Assembly (NCBI GenBank): GCA_029582155.1
Contig: CM055897.1
Location: 7,900,795 to 7,964,794 of the forward strand
DNA: 64,000 nucleotides
Origin: Panopea generosa
Taxonomy: Eukaryota > Mollusca > Bivalvia > Adapedonta > Hiatellidae
Direction of reading: 5' to 3'
Shown: piece after piece, positions 23,770-33,794 of the stretch
Position numbering within the stretch: position 1 is the stretch's first letter
Layout: every line of letters starts with the position of its first letter
Notes under the pieces: model-generated
Seen by the model: only the letters and a program-made list of their open reading frames with translations
Told to the model about the DNA's origin: nothing
Database searches by the model: none
Program-made: the position numbers and the translations under genes

Positions 23770-24604
23770 TAAATGTAACAATTTATCACCAGATCAACAA
23801 AGTGAGGTCAGAAAAAGTATTGGGTCAGTTTCCAGATGTGTTTAAAAACTTACTTGGTCCCACAAATTTGGGTTCACATGACATTAAATTGACGACAGAA
23901 GAACCTGTGAGGTTAAAAGCCTATACATTACCGTTTGCAATGGAAGACGTTGTAAAGACAGAGTTAGAGGACATGTTAAAGTTGGATGTTATCGAAAGGT
24001 CTGATAGTCCATATTCTGCACCTTTTGTTATCATAAAGAAGAAGGACAATTCGATAAGATAAGGTTCTGTATTGATTTTAGAATGATCAATAAAGTGACA
24101 GCATTCGACGCTGAACCAATGCCAAACACCGTAACGATGTTTTCTAAACTAGCTGGTTACAAGTACTTTTTTAAGACCTATCCAAAGGATATTGATAAAT
24201 ACCCCTAGCCACGAGAGACAGACCGAAGACGGCATTTCAGACCCCTAAGGGTTTATATTAATTTAAGGTTTTACCATTTGAAGTCATAAATGCTGCAGCC
24301 ACATTTACTGTTATGATGCGTAAGCTCTTAGAGGGTATTGAAAATATGGACAATTTCATTGACGATATACTTATACTCACGATGACATTTGAACAGCATA
24401 TATAAGTGCTAAGAGAGCTCTGTTTGAGACTTCGACAAGCGTGTTTAACTTCTAAACCGTTAAAGTGTTTAAATTGGGTTTGACAATCTTGAATGTCTCG
24501 GTCATATTGTTGGCAATGAACGAATTATGCCACAACCTGACAATGTTAAGTCTATTCGAGAGGGTCCAATACCTACCACAAAAAACTGGTCTCAACTGAT
24601 CCTT
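23770..24604 (+). pseudogene. Ty3/gypsy reverse transcriptase remnant, truncated
   Basis: The RT N-terminus is clear: LGQFPDVFKN, SHDIKLTTEEPVR and VIERSDSPYSAPFVIIKKKD. After a frameshift at about 24,060 the palm continues with FCIDFRMINKVTAFDAEPMP, INAAATFTVMMRKLL, the catalytic box FIDDIL at 24,355-24,372 and LGHIVGNERIMPQPDNVKSI. Similarity ends near 24,600, before the RNase H domain, where unrelated sequence begins. Several stops and frameshifts are present. The order integrase then RT matches the Gmr1-type arrangement rather than the usual Ty3/gypsy order. Confidence 0.88.
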
Positions 24605-25004
24605 ATTCCTATAAATTTAAGTCATATGACATTTTTGGCGGGAATATTCCATCTCTGATGCATAAATAAATCCTAAAACTTAAGATAATGGTAAATTGGA
24701 GGAAACTCTTACAAAACCTTAACATCTGGTCCTGTTACACAGTCATGTTACCTGATTTTTAGGACAAAATTTTGTAATGGCAAACTCGGAAATAAAATGA
24801 CACACATTCCCGTTCAATCTATGAGACTTACTTCTGGACATTGCTCTAGTACCTATGTTTCTCATTGAACTTTTGTCAGTGTGGCTATACTAAGTCATCT
24901 GGCACGTGTTTTTTGGTTATGACCGGCAGCAAAAAACATCAACAAAATACCTTTAAAACCAGGTAATTCTTTTATTCCTTTACCGATTGTTATTGTTCCT
25001 TTAC
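24605..25004. other. Gene-free stretch after truncated RT
   Basis: No RNase H or LTR sequence was recognised. The right end, CCTTTACCGATTG, is duplicated at about 24,975 and 24,998 and adjoins the SINE tail. Confidence 0.35.
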
Positions 25005-25228
25005 CGATTGGCGATTTTCCACTTTAATGGTGGAGGAAGAAAGCAGATACTCTTCCGTGTTTTATTTCAGGAACGATCAGACACAGGGGTAGAACCACCG
25101 ACCTTCCGTAAGCTAGCTGGATACCTTCCACACATGAAAGAACTTTACCCTTTTGGGATTCGAAACCACAGCTGTGAGGGGCAAGTGACTTTAACCAATC
25201 GGCAGGGGAGGCCCCTACTGCTGGGTTG
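25005..25228 (-). mobile_element. tRNA-derived SINE with a conserved central domain
   Basis: On the minus strand a tRNA-like head (GATTGGTTAAAG as A box, GGTTTCGAATCC as B box) is followed by ATCCAGCTAGCTTACGGAAG, GTCGGTGGTTCTACCCC and TCTTCCTCCACCATTAAAG. From memory this body resembles a SINE very common in bivalve genomes, which is one reason to place the window in a mollusc. Confidence 0.75.
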
Positions 25229-25466
25229 TATCTATTTTCGTCTCGAACCGGTATATTTCTAAATTTTGATTTGTTTTTGTTTTTACGTGCGTTAAACTTT
25301 GGCGCACGTTTGGTTAAGAAACATATATAGCCCTTATTGATATTTTTACTCACGATTGCCGTCTTTTAATTTGAGCATTTCAGTTATTTTGTTTACCGTT
25401 AGAGCTTCTAGAATAAAAATAGTAAATATAACATGAAGATAATTTATATATCTGATCTATTTTCAG

Positions 25467-25614
25467 GAACAATGAGTGACAATGTACCTTACATATGCTC
25501 TTCGTGTAGAAAATAATACAAGTACAAGACAAATTTGGTTAGCCATGAAAGGAAGGCACATTCTCAGCTACAAAGCTACCAGGGTTCTATACAAAAGTAT
25601 CCCAAAACGTCACA
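25467..25614 (+). pseudogene. C2H2 zinc-finger exon 1, with in-frame stop
   Basis: An acceptor-like TATTTTCAG ends at 25,466 and a donor-like CACAG|GTCATT lies at 25,615. The frame reads MSDNVPYICSSCRK, then TAA at 25,514, then YKYKTNLVSHERKAHS. Without the stop this is a C-x2-C-x12-H-x4-H finger of the type with Tyr-Lys before the helix, as in the paired fingers of lola-like BTB proteins. One substitution would explain the stop, so this is probably a decayed nucleic-acid-binding protein exon. Confidence 0.6.
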
Positions 25615-25902
25615 GGTCATTTTTTAGAATATTTTTTGAAAAACGTTTTATGTATTGCAGTTCGGGTGTCTATATAGAGAGTAATGAAAACTTCGCCTAT
25701 TGTCATAGTTGGTAATCTGTGGTATATTGAAAGGTGGTATGTTCGTATTAATGGTCATACAGTATCATATGTAGACCTTCTATTATGGTGCAATAAAGTA
25801 ATAAGTTGTTGATTAGGTATCATGTCATAAACACACATTGTAATACATATAGATGGTACATTTCTCGTCAAAACATATCACGTGCTTTTTAAAATTGCCA
25901 CA

Positions 25903-26180
25903 GGTGTAGCATGCATGACGAAGAGCGAGAATACGTGTGTGCCACGTGCCGGAAGGAGTTTGCCACAAAGGATAACTTGGTAGCTCACGAAAAGAGAGAG
26001 CAAGGAAAGATACAACTTGAGTGCGATATTTGTGGCCATAAGACTTCCAGGCGGCGGGATTTACACCAGCATATGGCGAAACACAGCAATGTCCATGCGG
26101 AAGTTTGTCGGCAATGTGGCATGCAATACAAACATAGTGCTTCACTTGTGCACCAAATGCGATTGAAGCATACGGAATAG
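25903..26180 (+). CDS. C2H2 zinc-finger protein fragment, three fingers
   Basis: An 89-residue open frame from ATG 25,911 to TAG 26,178; an acceptor AAATTGCCACAG ends at 25,903, so the true exon may start just upstream. Fingers: YVCATCRKEFATKDNLVAHE (second His position imperfect), LECDICGHKTSRRRDLHQHM with His following, and EVCRQCGMQYKHSASLVHQM with KH following. This would be a nuclear DNA- or RNA-binding protein. Together with the 25.47-25.61 kb exon it may be one gene; that exon has a stop, so this may be the tail of a pseudogene. Confidence 0.6.
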
Positions 26181-26860
26181 ATTTAATAACATGAACAGCT
26201 AGACGTGTGTACGAGGGGTTGTTAATATGGTTTTGTCCATCGCCATATAATTAAATAAATTTATCGCATTGCTTGATGGCAATGGCATTCAATGACGCCT
26301 GATAACCAAACACTAATTAAACTTAAATGTTAGTGTGCGTTCATTCTGACCTGTCGCAAAGTTTTGATCCGTGATATAGTTTACATTTTCCCCCAAATTT
26401 AACAAAATCGTTATTCTAATTTGAAGACCCCTCACCACAAATAATTGATTACAGAATGTCAAATTTATAAATTGAAACCAGGTGATAAGTGAGATTGCCA
26501 ATCACGACAAACACAAACATTATTTATTGCGGTTCTCCGACTCCTCTCCTAAAATTTAGAAAGGAAATAAAAGATTCTAACGAAAACAGATAACTTCAAT
26601 AAAGGAATTGAGATAATAAAATAAAATAAAACAGAAATGCATTTATTTTTTTATTTACAAAGATTAAAATATACAACACTGTATTGAGTTACCTCTCATA
26701 AAAATGTTTGTTCGGCTTTTGTGTCTGTGAACGTAGAACTGACAAATACCAAGACCTTGTTGTTGGACCTTGGGACGCCATACACGTTAAACTCTCTCTG
26801 CAATATGACTAGACGATCTCCTGGTAAAGGAAATAAAATAGTGAAATATGTTGTCAGAGA
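26181..26860. other. Gene-free stretch
   Basis: No coding motif recognised; AT-rich 3' flank of the zinc-finger exon. Confidence 0.35.
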
Positions 26861-26862
26861 GT

Positions 26863-26929
26863 GAGAGACAGAGACAGAGACAGAGACAGAGAAGGAGAGA
26901 GAGAGAGAGAGAGAGATAGGGAGGGAGGG

Positions 26930-26974
<45 letters not shown>

Positions 26975-26975
26975 G
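26863..26975. repeat. (GA)n and (ACAG)n microsatellite
   Basis: Blocks of GAGACA, then GA dinucleotides, then about eleven GACA tetranucleotides. Confidence 0.95.
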
Positions 26976-27094
26976 GTGGGAGGGTGATGTTCAAGTCTGA
27001 AATTGAATCATATGATATCATTACGCATTGCTAGTTTATTTTCCAATATAAAGGTGACGACACAAAAAACTTGCAAAGGGATTTGGTACTTATT

Positions 27095-28290
27095 TGACAT
27101 TTTATCCCTCAATACAACCTTGACCTTGAACCGACATTAACAAAAATTATCCTCTGCACATCACCTTTATATGGCAAACATTTGTGGCAAGTTAGTTAAA
27201 TTTACACCGAGTTGTTCAAACTAAATATGTGGCGAACAGTAAATATTGCCTATTTGACATTTGACCTCTCAGTACGACCTTGACCTTGAACCGACATTAA
27301 CAAATATTATCCTCTGTACATCGCCTTAATATGGCAAACATTTGTGGCAAGTTATTCAAAAATGCACCGGGTTGTTAAAAATAAATGTTGCGGACAGTAA
27401 ATACTGCCTATTTGACATTTGACCTCTCAATACGACCTTGCACCGACATTAACAAATTGTATACTTTGTACATCGCCTTAATATGCCAAACATGTGTGGT
27501 AAGTTATTTAAAAATACACTTAGTTGTTGAAAATAAATGTGGCGGACATTAAATACTGCCTATTTGACATTTGACCTCTCAGTACGACCTTGACCTTGAA
27601 CCGACATTAACAAATATTATCCTCTGTACATCGCCTTAATATTGCAAACATTTGTGGCAAGTTAGTTAAATTTACACCGAGTTGTTCAAACTAAATATGT
27701 GGCGAACAGTAAATATTGCCTATTTGACATTTGACCTCTCAGTACGACCTTGACCTTGAACCGACATTAACAAATATTATCCTCTGTACATCGCCTTAAT
27801 ATGGCAAACATTTGTGGCAAGTTATTCAAAAATGCACCGGGTTGTTAAAAATAAATGTTGCGGACATTAAATACTGCTTATTTGACATTTGACCTCTCAA
27901 TACGACCTTGCACCGACATTAACAAATTGTATACTTTGTACATCGCCTTAATATGCCAAACATGTGTGGTAAGTTATTTAAAAATACACTTAGTTGTTGA
28001 AAATAAATGTGGCGGACATTAAATACTGCCTATTTGACATTTGACCTCTCAATACGACCTTGCACCGACATTAACAAATTGTATACTTTGTACATCGCCT
28101 TAATATGCCAAACATGTGTGGCAAGTTATTTAAAAATACACTTAGTTATTGAAAATAAATGTGGCGGACATTAAATACTGCCTATTTGACATTTGACATC
28201 TATGTACGACTTTGACATTGAACTGACATGACCGGAAGTCACGCCCTGCATATCTTCTCAATATGGCAAACGTTTATTTTAAAAATCACT
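27095..28290. repeat. ~155-bp satellite with three-unit higher-order repeat
   Basis: Seven to eight units share TATTTGACATTTGACCTCTC, CCGACATTAACAAA and ATCGCCTTAATATG.CAAACA. The marker CCGACATTAAC falls at 27,131, 27,291, 27,443, 27,601, 27,761, 27,913 and 28,065, giving spacings 160, 152, 158, 160, 152, 152. The 160+152+158 set repeats as a 470-bp higher-order unit; for example the block starting GTTAGTTAAATTTACACCGA is identical at 27,191 and 27,661. No open frame. Confidence 0.95.
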
Positions 28291-29588
28291 TCAAGTGTTT
28301 AAAATTTATGGAGCGAACACGATTTGTGACGAATGTACAGACAAGCGAACTATATAAAGAGGGTGGGTGAACATATAACCAACATAGATCTATCACAATA
28401 TCAAACACATGTTATAGTTAATGGCATACTATAATCCAACATTTGCCATTTATATTTAAAGTAAAAGGGAAGGCGTAGGCCTAAATGAAGTGTTTGTGTT
28501 ATTAAGCATGTTCGTACATCTGGTGTCTCCGTTCTGCTATTTCGTTTAGAATTTCAATCATTGGTTTGGTGTCTCGATTCGTCTGCTTGCGAGCCACCTC
28601 TTTATCTGACTAGAACGCATGCGCTGATGCGTATGTTACGACATTTTCCGCTTTATGTACATGTTGATTTTGTTGTTGTTGTTTATTATTACCATATGTA
28701 CGTTTAGAATCATTTTCTGCGGGTCCAATGTTCATTAACGGTTTTGGGGTAAATGCATCCCGGCGCTTTGAGCACCCGGCACCCATAGCTTAAAAAAAGG
28801 AAAATAAAAAAAATAAAAACGTGTTACAATGTTTGATGTTGTGAATTATAATAATAATAATAATAGTAGTAATAATAAAGTGTTTATTTAACGAGAAAAC
28901 TCATTTCAACAAGTGTCAATCTTCCACGAGGCCCTCAAATGTATCATATTATTTACATCAATGTATTAGATAATATGGTCACGTGAAAAACAGTAGCAGA
29001 TGTTCATCGATTTTAGGTACAATAATATGTTTATATTTTTGAAAATGCAAAATAGTAAAATAAAGGAAAATAGTGTTACAACGTTTGATGTTGATAATAA
29101 TAACAATTATAATAATAATAATAATAATAATAATAACCCACATTATATATACACTGAACAAGAACCACTGCACACAGGTCCGGCTTTCTTCCTCCAGACA
29201 CCCAGACATTCAATTAACGAGATCAGTAAACAAGAGCAATCACTCTTGCACGTATAAAGTGTCACAAAACGATGGTTATCTCCCGTACTTGAGATATTTT
29301 GGTTAGGTTTCAAAGGGGATTGCTGTTAAAAAAAAAGATGTAAATTTGTGTTTAATGTAGTTCACTGGCTAATTATGAATCTAAAACTCATTTTTACGTC
29401 ACACATGTAAAATGGACTAGGTAATTCCCAAACCCCCCATGCTAAACATTCCTTTACAGAATTGTTAACGCGGTCGCCATAGTTTCAGACCTCTTTAAAC
29501 GACATATTCTTCTAAATAGGTGACAGTATGTGGCGTGCATACACTGTGTATATATACTCGTATATCTGATGCGGGTTCAGTAAGCAGT
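28291..29588. other. Gene-free stretch with AAT microsatellites
   Basis: It contains (AAT)n tracts at about 28,846-28,880 and 29,090-29,135. The two tracts are each preceded by a similar segment (GTTACAATGTTTGATGTTG and GTTACAACGTTTGATGTTG), so they are two copies of the same short repeat. No coding gene. Confidence 0.6.
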
Positions 29589-29735
29589 ATGTTTGTCTAT
29601 ACTGTAACATTATTTCTTGCCTGGATTTGTTGAAAACTTTTACGGATGGTACAGAGGAGACGGTCAAAATATGCTCGTTGGGCTCGCGGGCCTAGACTCC
29701 CGGAGGACCACTGGTTATGGGGAATCACCAATAAT
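29589..29735 (+). pseudogene. CYP4-like cytochrome P450, exon 1, with nonsense codon
   Basis: From ATG the frame reads MFVYTVTLFLAWIC, then TGA at 29,631-29,633, then KLLRMVQRRRSKYARWARGP and RLPEDHWLWGITNN, ending at the donor AAT|GTAAGC. This is a hydrophobic signal anchor followed by a basic stretch and the Pro-rich hinge of microsomal P450s (compare the usual LPGP.GHWL.G of family 4). A TGG-to-TGA change would explain the stop. It would encode the endoplasmic-reticulum anchor of a monooxygenase. The donor is phase 0 whereas exon 2 appears to need one base, so the junction may be shifted or damaged. Confidence 0.65.
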
Positions 29736-29860
29736 GTAAGCGGTACATTGTTGGGCGAGTATTGTTGATCGTAGAAGGCCTGCCGTTATTATAATATTTT
29801 TATGCAACAGATAAATCAGCTATCACACTATTTCTTTTTTTTTTAATTTTAATATTGAAG

Positions 29861-30058
29861 ATGCAGACGGATTCTTGAAAGCCGTTATCAAATTTATAGA
29901 ACAGAAAAACATAAAATGGATCAAAGCACGTACAACATTCGCCTTATGTCCTATTGTACCGGTGCACCCAGACACTCTCAAGGCCGTGCTCATGGCAACC
30001 AATGTCCCTAAAAGCCGGGGGTGGAACAGCGCTTACCGGATGATGCTTCCATGGATCG
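29861..30058 (+). pseudogene. CYP4-like cytochrome P450, exon 2
   Basis: The acceptor tract TTTCTTTTTTTTTTAATTTT...GAAG ends at 29,860 and the donor ATCG|GTAAGATG at 30,059. The translation includes ADGFLKAVIKFIEQKNIKW, HPDTLKAVLMATNVPKSR and YRMMLPWIG. The block HPDTLK..L.T..PK...YR...PW.G is characteristic of CYP4 enzymes, which hydroxylate fatty acids and other lipids in the endoplasmic reticulum using electrons from P450 reductase. No stop lies within the exon. It ends in phase 1, compatible with exon 3. It belongs to a gene with lesions in exons 1 and 3. Confidence 0.82.
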
Positions 30059-30780
30059 GTAAGATGTTTAAGTTTGGTTCTGGTCGGTTAAAATGATTTA
30101 CATATTTTTATAGTTTTATTAGCCATATATGTCGTTGCACAAAGTTGGTTGTGATAACTCTACATTTGTATTATATGTACAAGGCGATCGTCCGACCGAC
30201 GTCGTGGGTTAAAACCCATCTCAGGTCAATATAGCTCAATTGCCAATGTTTGATTAAGAGCCGACAGATACATGGATTTGGGAGTATCGTAATTATGAGG
30301 TCGGATTGATAACGCTGGCGAAGTTTACTGGAGGTCACGCTGTTTTACAAAATAATGTTTTACTGTTGTAAGTAGGTAATTGTCAATGGCTGGCCCGATA
30401 TATAGAGTTGAAACTATCTTTATCAATAAATTCATAGAAAGCCGCGTAGCTTGCAAATACAGTGACTGTATTTAGTAGTAAAGATGTTTTGTCATTAAAA
30501 ATGTTGCGGTTATATTATAAATCAGTATTAACAAGAATAATTATTATCATTAGTTTTTTATTTATTTTTTATTACTATAATTATTGTTGTTGTTGTCGTC
30601 GTCGTTGTCGCCGTCGTCGTCATCATCATCATTATCATCATTGCTAACATTATTTTTTATAATTATCATTATCATCATCATCATCATCATCATCATTTAT
30701 CAGTTATAGTTGTAGTAGTAGTAGTAGAAATAGTAGTAGAAGTAGTAGTAGTAATAATAATAATAGTAGTTGTAGTTACT

Positions 30781-30841
<61 letters not shown>

Positions 30842-32344
30842 AAGTAGTTGTAGTAGTATGATAAGTTTTATCATTACTATCATAATATATTATTGTTATA
30901 ATTATTATTATTATTATCATCATTATCATATCAAACCAACACATACGATCATTGCAGGATAAACCATCGTGAATTAAAAGAGAAACATACTAACGGACAA
31001 ACGACACATTTCATAAAATTTTATCGATACATGAAAAGTTCTCCTTTGTTAACAGTCGAGACAAAGTGTTAGGATTCGAATAGAGCATTTTAATAGATTA
31101 ATACGACACTTTAGACGATCGATTAATGATTAATATCAAGATTAATTTAAAATAGAGTTTTACATTGATAAAAACCCGAAATAGTCCCAGGAGTCTATTT
31201 TTATTTTTCCCTGGATAGGCATAGTCATTCTTTGTCTTTGTCAGTCATGTTGGCAAGTTGGCCTGGAAGAGTTTGATTTGCTGTCTGATTTAGCTTTCAT
31301 CCAATCAGATTTTAATTTTCTTATAAGGAAGATCGACAAACTTTACACAGTTATTAGTATATTCATCGACGAACAACGCTCCATCATCCGGATGATCGTG
31401 CCGAGGTTTTTTTTGTAACATTTTTGCTATTACTGAACCAATCGGAACAACGCTGCCTTCACCAATCATGAAACATTGGGTACTTCCGTATCCTCCGTAT
31501 AATACAGTCTATTGCGTAGTATAAAGGCCGAGGTGATCAGATTGTGCCTTCACATCAGTTTCTTAACGTCTCACATCACTATTACATTTCTCATAGAAAT
31601 CCATTGTAACATTTATGTCTAATACACAGTGAAAATAAATCTGCAGCATGTGTCTGGGCTCAAATTCTTTACAGGTTCAAGATATGCAATTATAAAGGGA
31701 AAAAAGCATACCTTGATCAGTTTTTTAATACGATTGTTTTGTGATAATTAGCAATTTCAAATATAATAATATGTCAACTATTCGCCAACGATACGGTTCG
31801 AAACAACACTTCTGAAATGACACAGAATTGCCCAGAAATCTGGTATCAGCATCACATTTTCAGTGGTGATTTCTACTGACCATTTAACACTTGGTAGGAA
31901 AAAAATAAATCATTGCAATACGAAGCCCCGTAAAGAAGAAAAAGATAACTAAAGTTTAATTTCTACCTCCTACATCTGACAGGAGTACTCAAGGGAAATA
32001 ATAGTGGTGTGAGTCCACAAGCCGTATCATCAGTACAGTTGGTATCAGCTACTTCGACACAATCATATTGTATAACTCAGATATAAATATGATTTTTGAT
32101 AATGCATTGTTTGATTAGCTATACCACATATGATATAGAAATATCATGTATTTTAGTCACAGAAGTGCAATGACCTACTCATATATAAAAATAAATCAAC
32201 ACCTGTTTCATACATTAAAAAGGAGACATATACAGGTATAAAAAGTCAGCCCTAGTAGTAATACACTAAACCACACACTTTTATTATACTTTCAGTTTGT
32301 CTAATGTTTAAAACAATAATAAGATACCATCTATTATATTGCAG
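30059..32344 (+). other. P450 intron 2 with trinucleotide microsatellites
   Basis: Bounded by GTAAGATG and TATTATATTGCAG. It contains a (GTC/ATC)n-rich block at about 30,585-30,700, a (TAG)n block at 30,711-30,862 and an (ATT)n block at about 30,890-30,930. A tRNA-like motif lies near 30,185-30,230. A TATA-like GTATAAAGG at 31,520 is noted but no start of a gene follows. Confidence 0.6.
30540..30940. repeat. Compound trinucleotide microsatellite
   Basis: Successive runs of GTT/GTC, CAT, TAG and ATT units inside the P450 intron. The TAG run exceeds twenty units and is nearly perfect between 30,781 and 30,840. Confidence 0.95.
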
Positions 32345-32470
32345 GCGAAGGCTTATTGATTAGTAATGGGAAAAAAGTGGGAAATAAACCGCCGGCTACT
32401 GACACCCGTGTTTCACTTCGACATCCTTAAACCGCACATGAATCTCTTCAATGCGGCTGACACATTCTTG
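32345..32470 (+). pseudogene. CYP4-like cytochrome P450, exon 3, with A-run frameshift
   Basis: The acceptor ATATTGCAG ends at 32,344 and the donor TTCTTG|GTACGT begins at 32,471. In the phase inherited from exon 2 it reads [11 protein letters not shown] run of six A at 32,371-32,376 then shifts the frame, after which the next frame gives [20 protein letters not shown] and [11 protein letters not shown]. The combined motif (G.GLL...G..W...RR.LTP.FHF..L..) is the canonical CYP4 helix-C region, whose WxxxRR supports haem propionate binding. Five A would restore the frame. Homopolymer length errors are a common assembly artefact, so this lesion is less certain than the exon 1 stop. Later exons, including the haem-binding Cys exon, were not found. 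Confidence 0.85.
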
Positions 32471-32597
32471 GTACGTTATTCAATATGATACAGCTATCTT
32501 AATTATCAGCATTAGACGTACATAGCAAAGTTGCATGACTTTCTGGAAGGAGTGGACAGCATATACTTTTTCATACATCCTCATATACTCTCTCCTC

Positions 32598-32718
32598 AGC
32601 ATATGCGGAAAAAAGTACCTTGCTCAAGGAAACCACACATAGCCATGGTTGAAGATCGAACCCCACGACCCTCCGATCCTCGGTTCGGTGCTCTACCACT
32701 GGACCGTGAGCTCCACTG
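32598..32718 (-). mobile_element. tRNA-derived SINE, family B
   Basis: Forward sequence GAAGATCGAACCCCACGACC and CGGTGCTCTACCACTGGACC is the complement of B- and A-box regions. It is preceded by ACCACACATAGCCATGG. It matches the copies at 3.2 and 42.1 kb. It lies just downstream of P450 exon 3. Confidence 0.82.
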
Positions 32719-33790
32719 TTAGAAAGTACCCAGCCTAATAAGGTTTATCAGCCACTATCTTATCAAAATTGCAATTTCTTCAACATAAATGTAAAAAAAA
32801 TTACAAGACATTATTTAATATCGAAGACAAAAAAGGAAGAAAAGCAAAATAACAAGAACAAAATAAAATGATTTATTACATTTTTCCATCAATGTAATGC
32901 AAAACACTTAGTGGCATATTAAATCCTTAAGTAAACACGTGAATGTTGTCACCTCAAGCTGGCTTAATTCATTTCTCATTTGATTGTGTGTGTTTTTTAT
33001 AATTTTGCACAGTACTTACACTGTGACACTTTTTACAAAACTAGCACCTTTCATTAAATAAATCAAATAAATAAATTTTCATTTTCATTTTTAATAGTTT
33101 TATGATCAGTTCGATCTTTTACAACCATCTACATCTGAGTTATGCAATGGCAGGATAAAATCAAAGAAATATCGAAGGAGAATGCGTGTATAGATATATA
33201 ATGGTGAGCCGGGCCACATTAGATTCGATGTTGCGATGTACACTTTCTTACCAAGATACTGCTGTACAAAACACACGGTAAGTTAAAAGTAGATATTTTA
33301 AAGCGTTGATTGGGAAAAGAAAATTGGACACATATTTACGGTCTAGCTGTCATAATCACCATTACCACCATGGCCTCGCTTTCTGATCATCATAATGTCG
33401 TATTTATGTGCTGTGCACTTGCGTGTCAATATTGCGTCGACACTATCAGGTTGCACATCGTATGTTTTTGTGAGTGTAAACTTGATTGCGTTTGATAAAA
33501 CAAATTGTGTGGGTTATTACATTGACAAAAATAAAATGACATAGCTTAGTTTTGCAATGTTGACTGTTGGCAAACAACTCATCACATTATGGTCAGATCG
33601 TACTGAAGTTACAATTTTACCAAGATATCACAGGTATAATTTCAATTTTCATCGACATTCTCTTTATTTCAATTGTATGACCCTGTCCTTGTTTTTGTTG
33701 CAGGGAAAATAAAATAAAAAAAAAATTACGCAGAGGCAATCAGCAAACTTGGGAATAACTTAAATAAACGTCTGGTGTAAGTAGCAGCTT
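32719..33790. other. Gene-free stretch
   Basis: No further P450 exon and no other coding motif were recognised. Confidence 0.35.
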
Positions 33791-33794
33791 GTTA

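Noticed and set aside
28979-29306. Asn/Ile-rich short frames
   Set aside because: Produced by the (AAT)n microsatellite.
30693-30944. Poly-Thr frame on the minus strand
   Set aside because: Translation of the (TAG)n/(ATT)n microsatellite inside the P450 intron.
31515-31560. TATA-box promoter (GTATAAAGG with a plausible start about 30 nt downstream)
   Set aside because: It lies inside the inferred P450 intron and no coding sequence follows; one motif is not enough.
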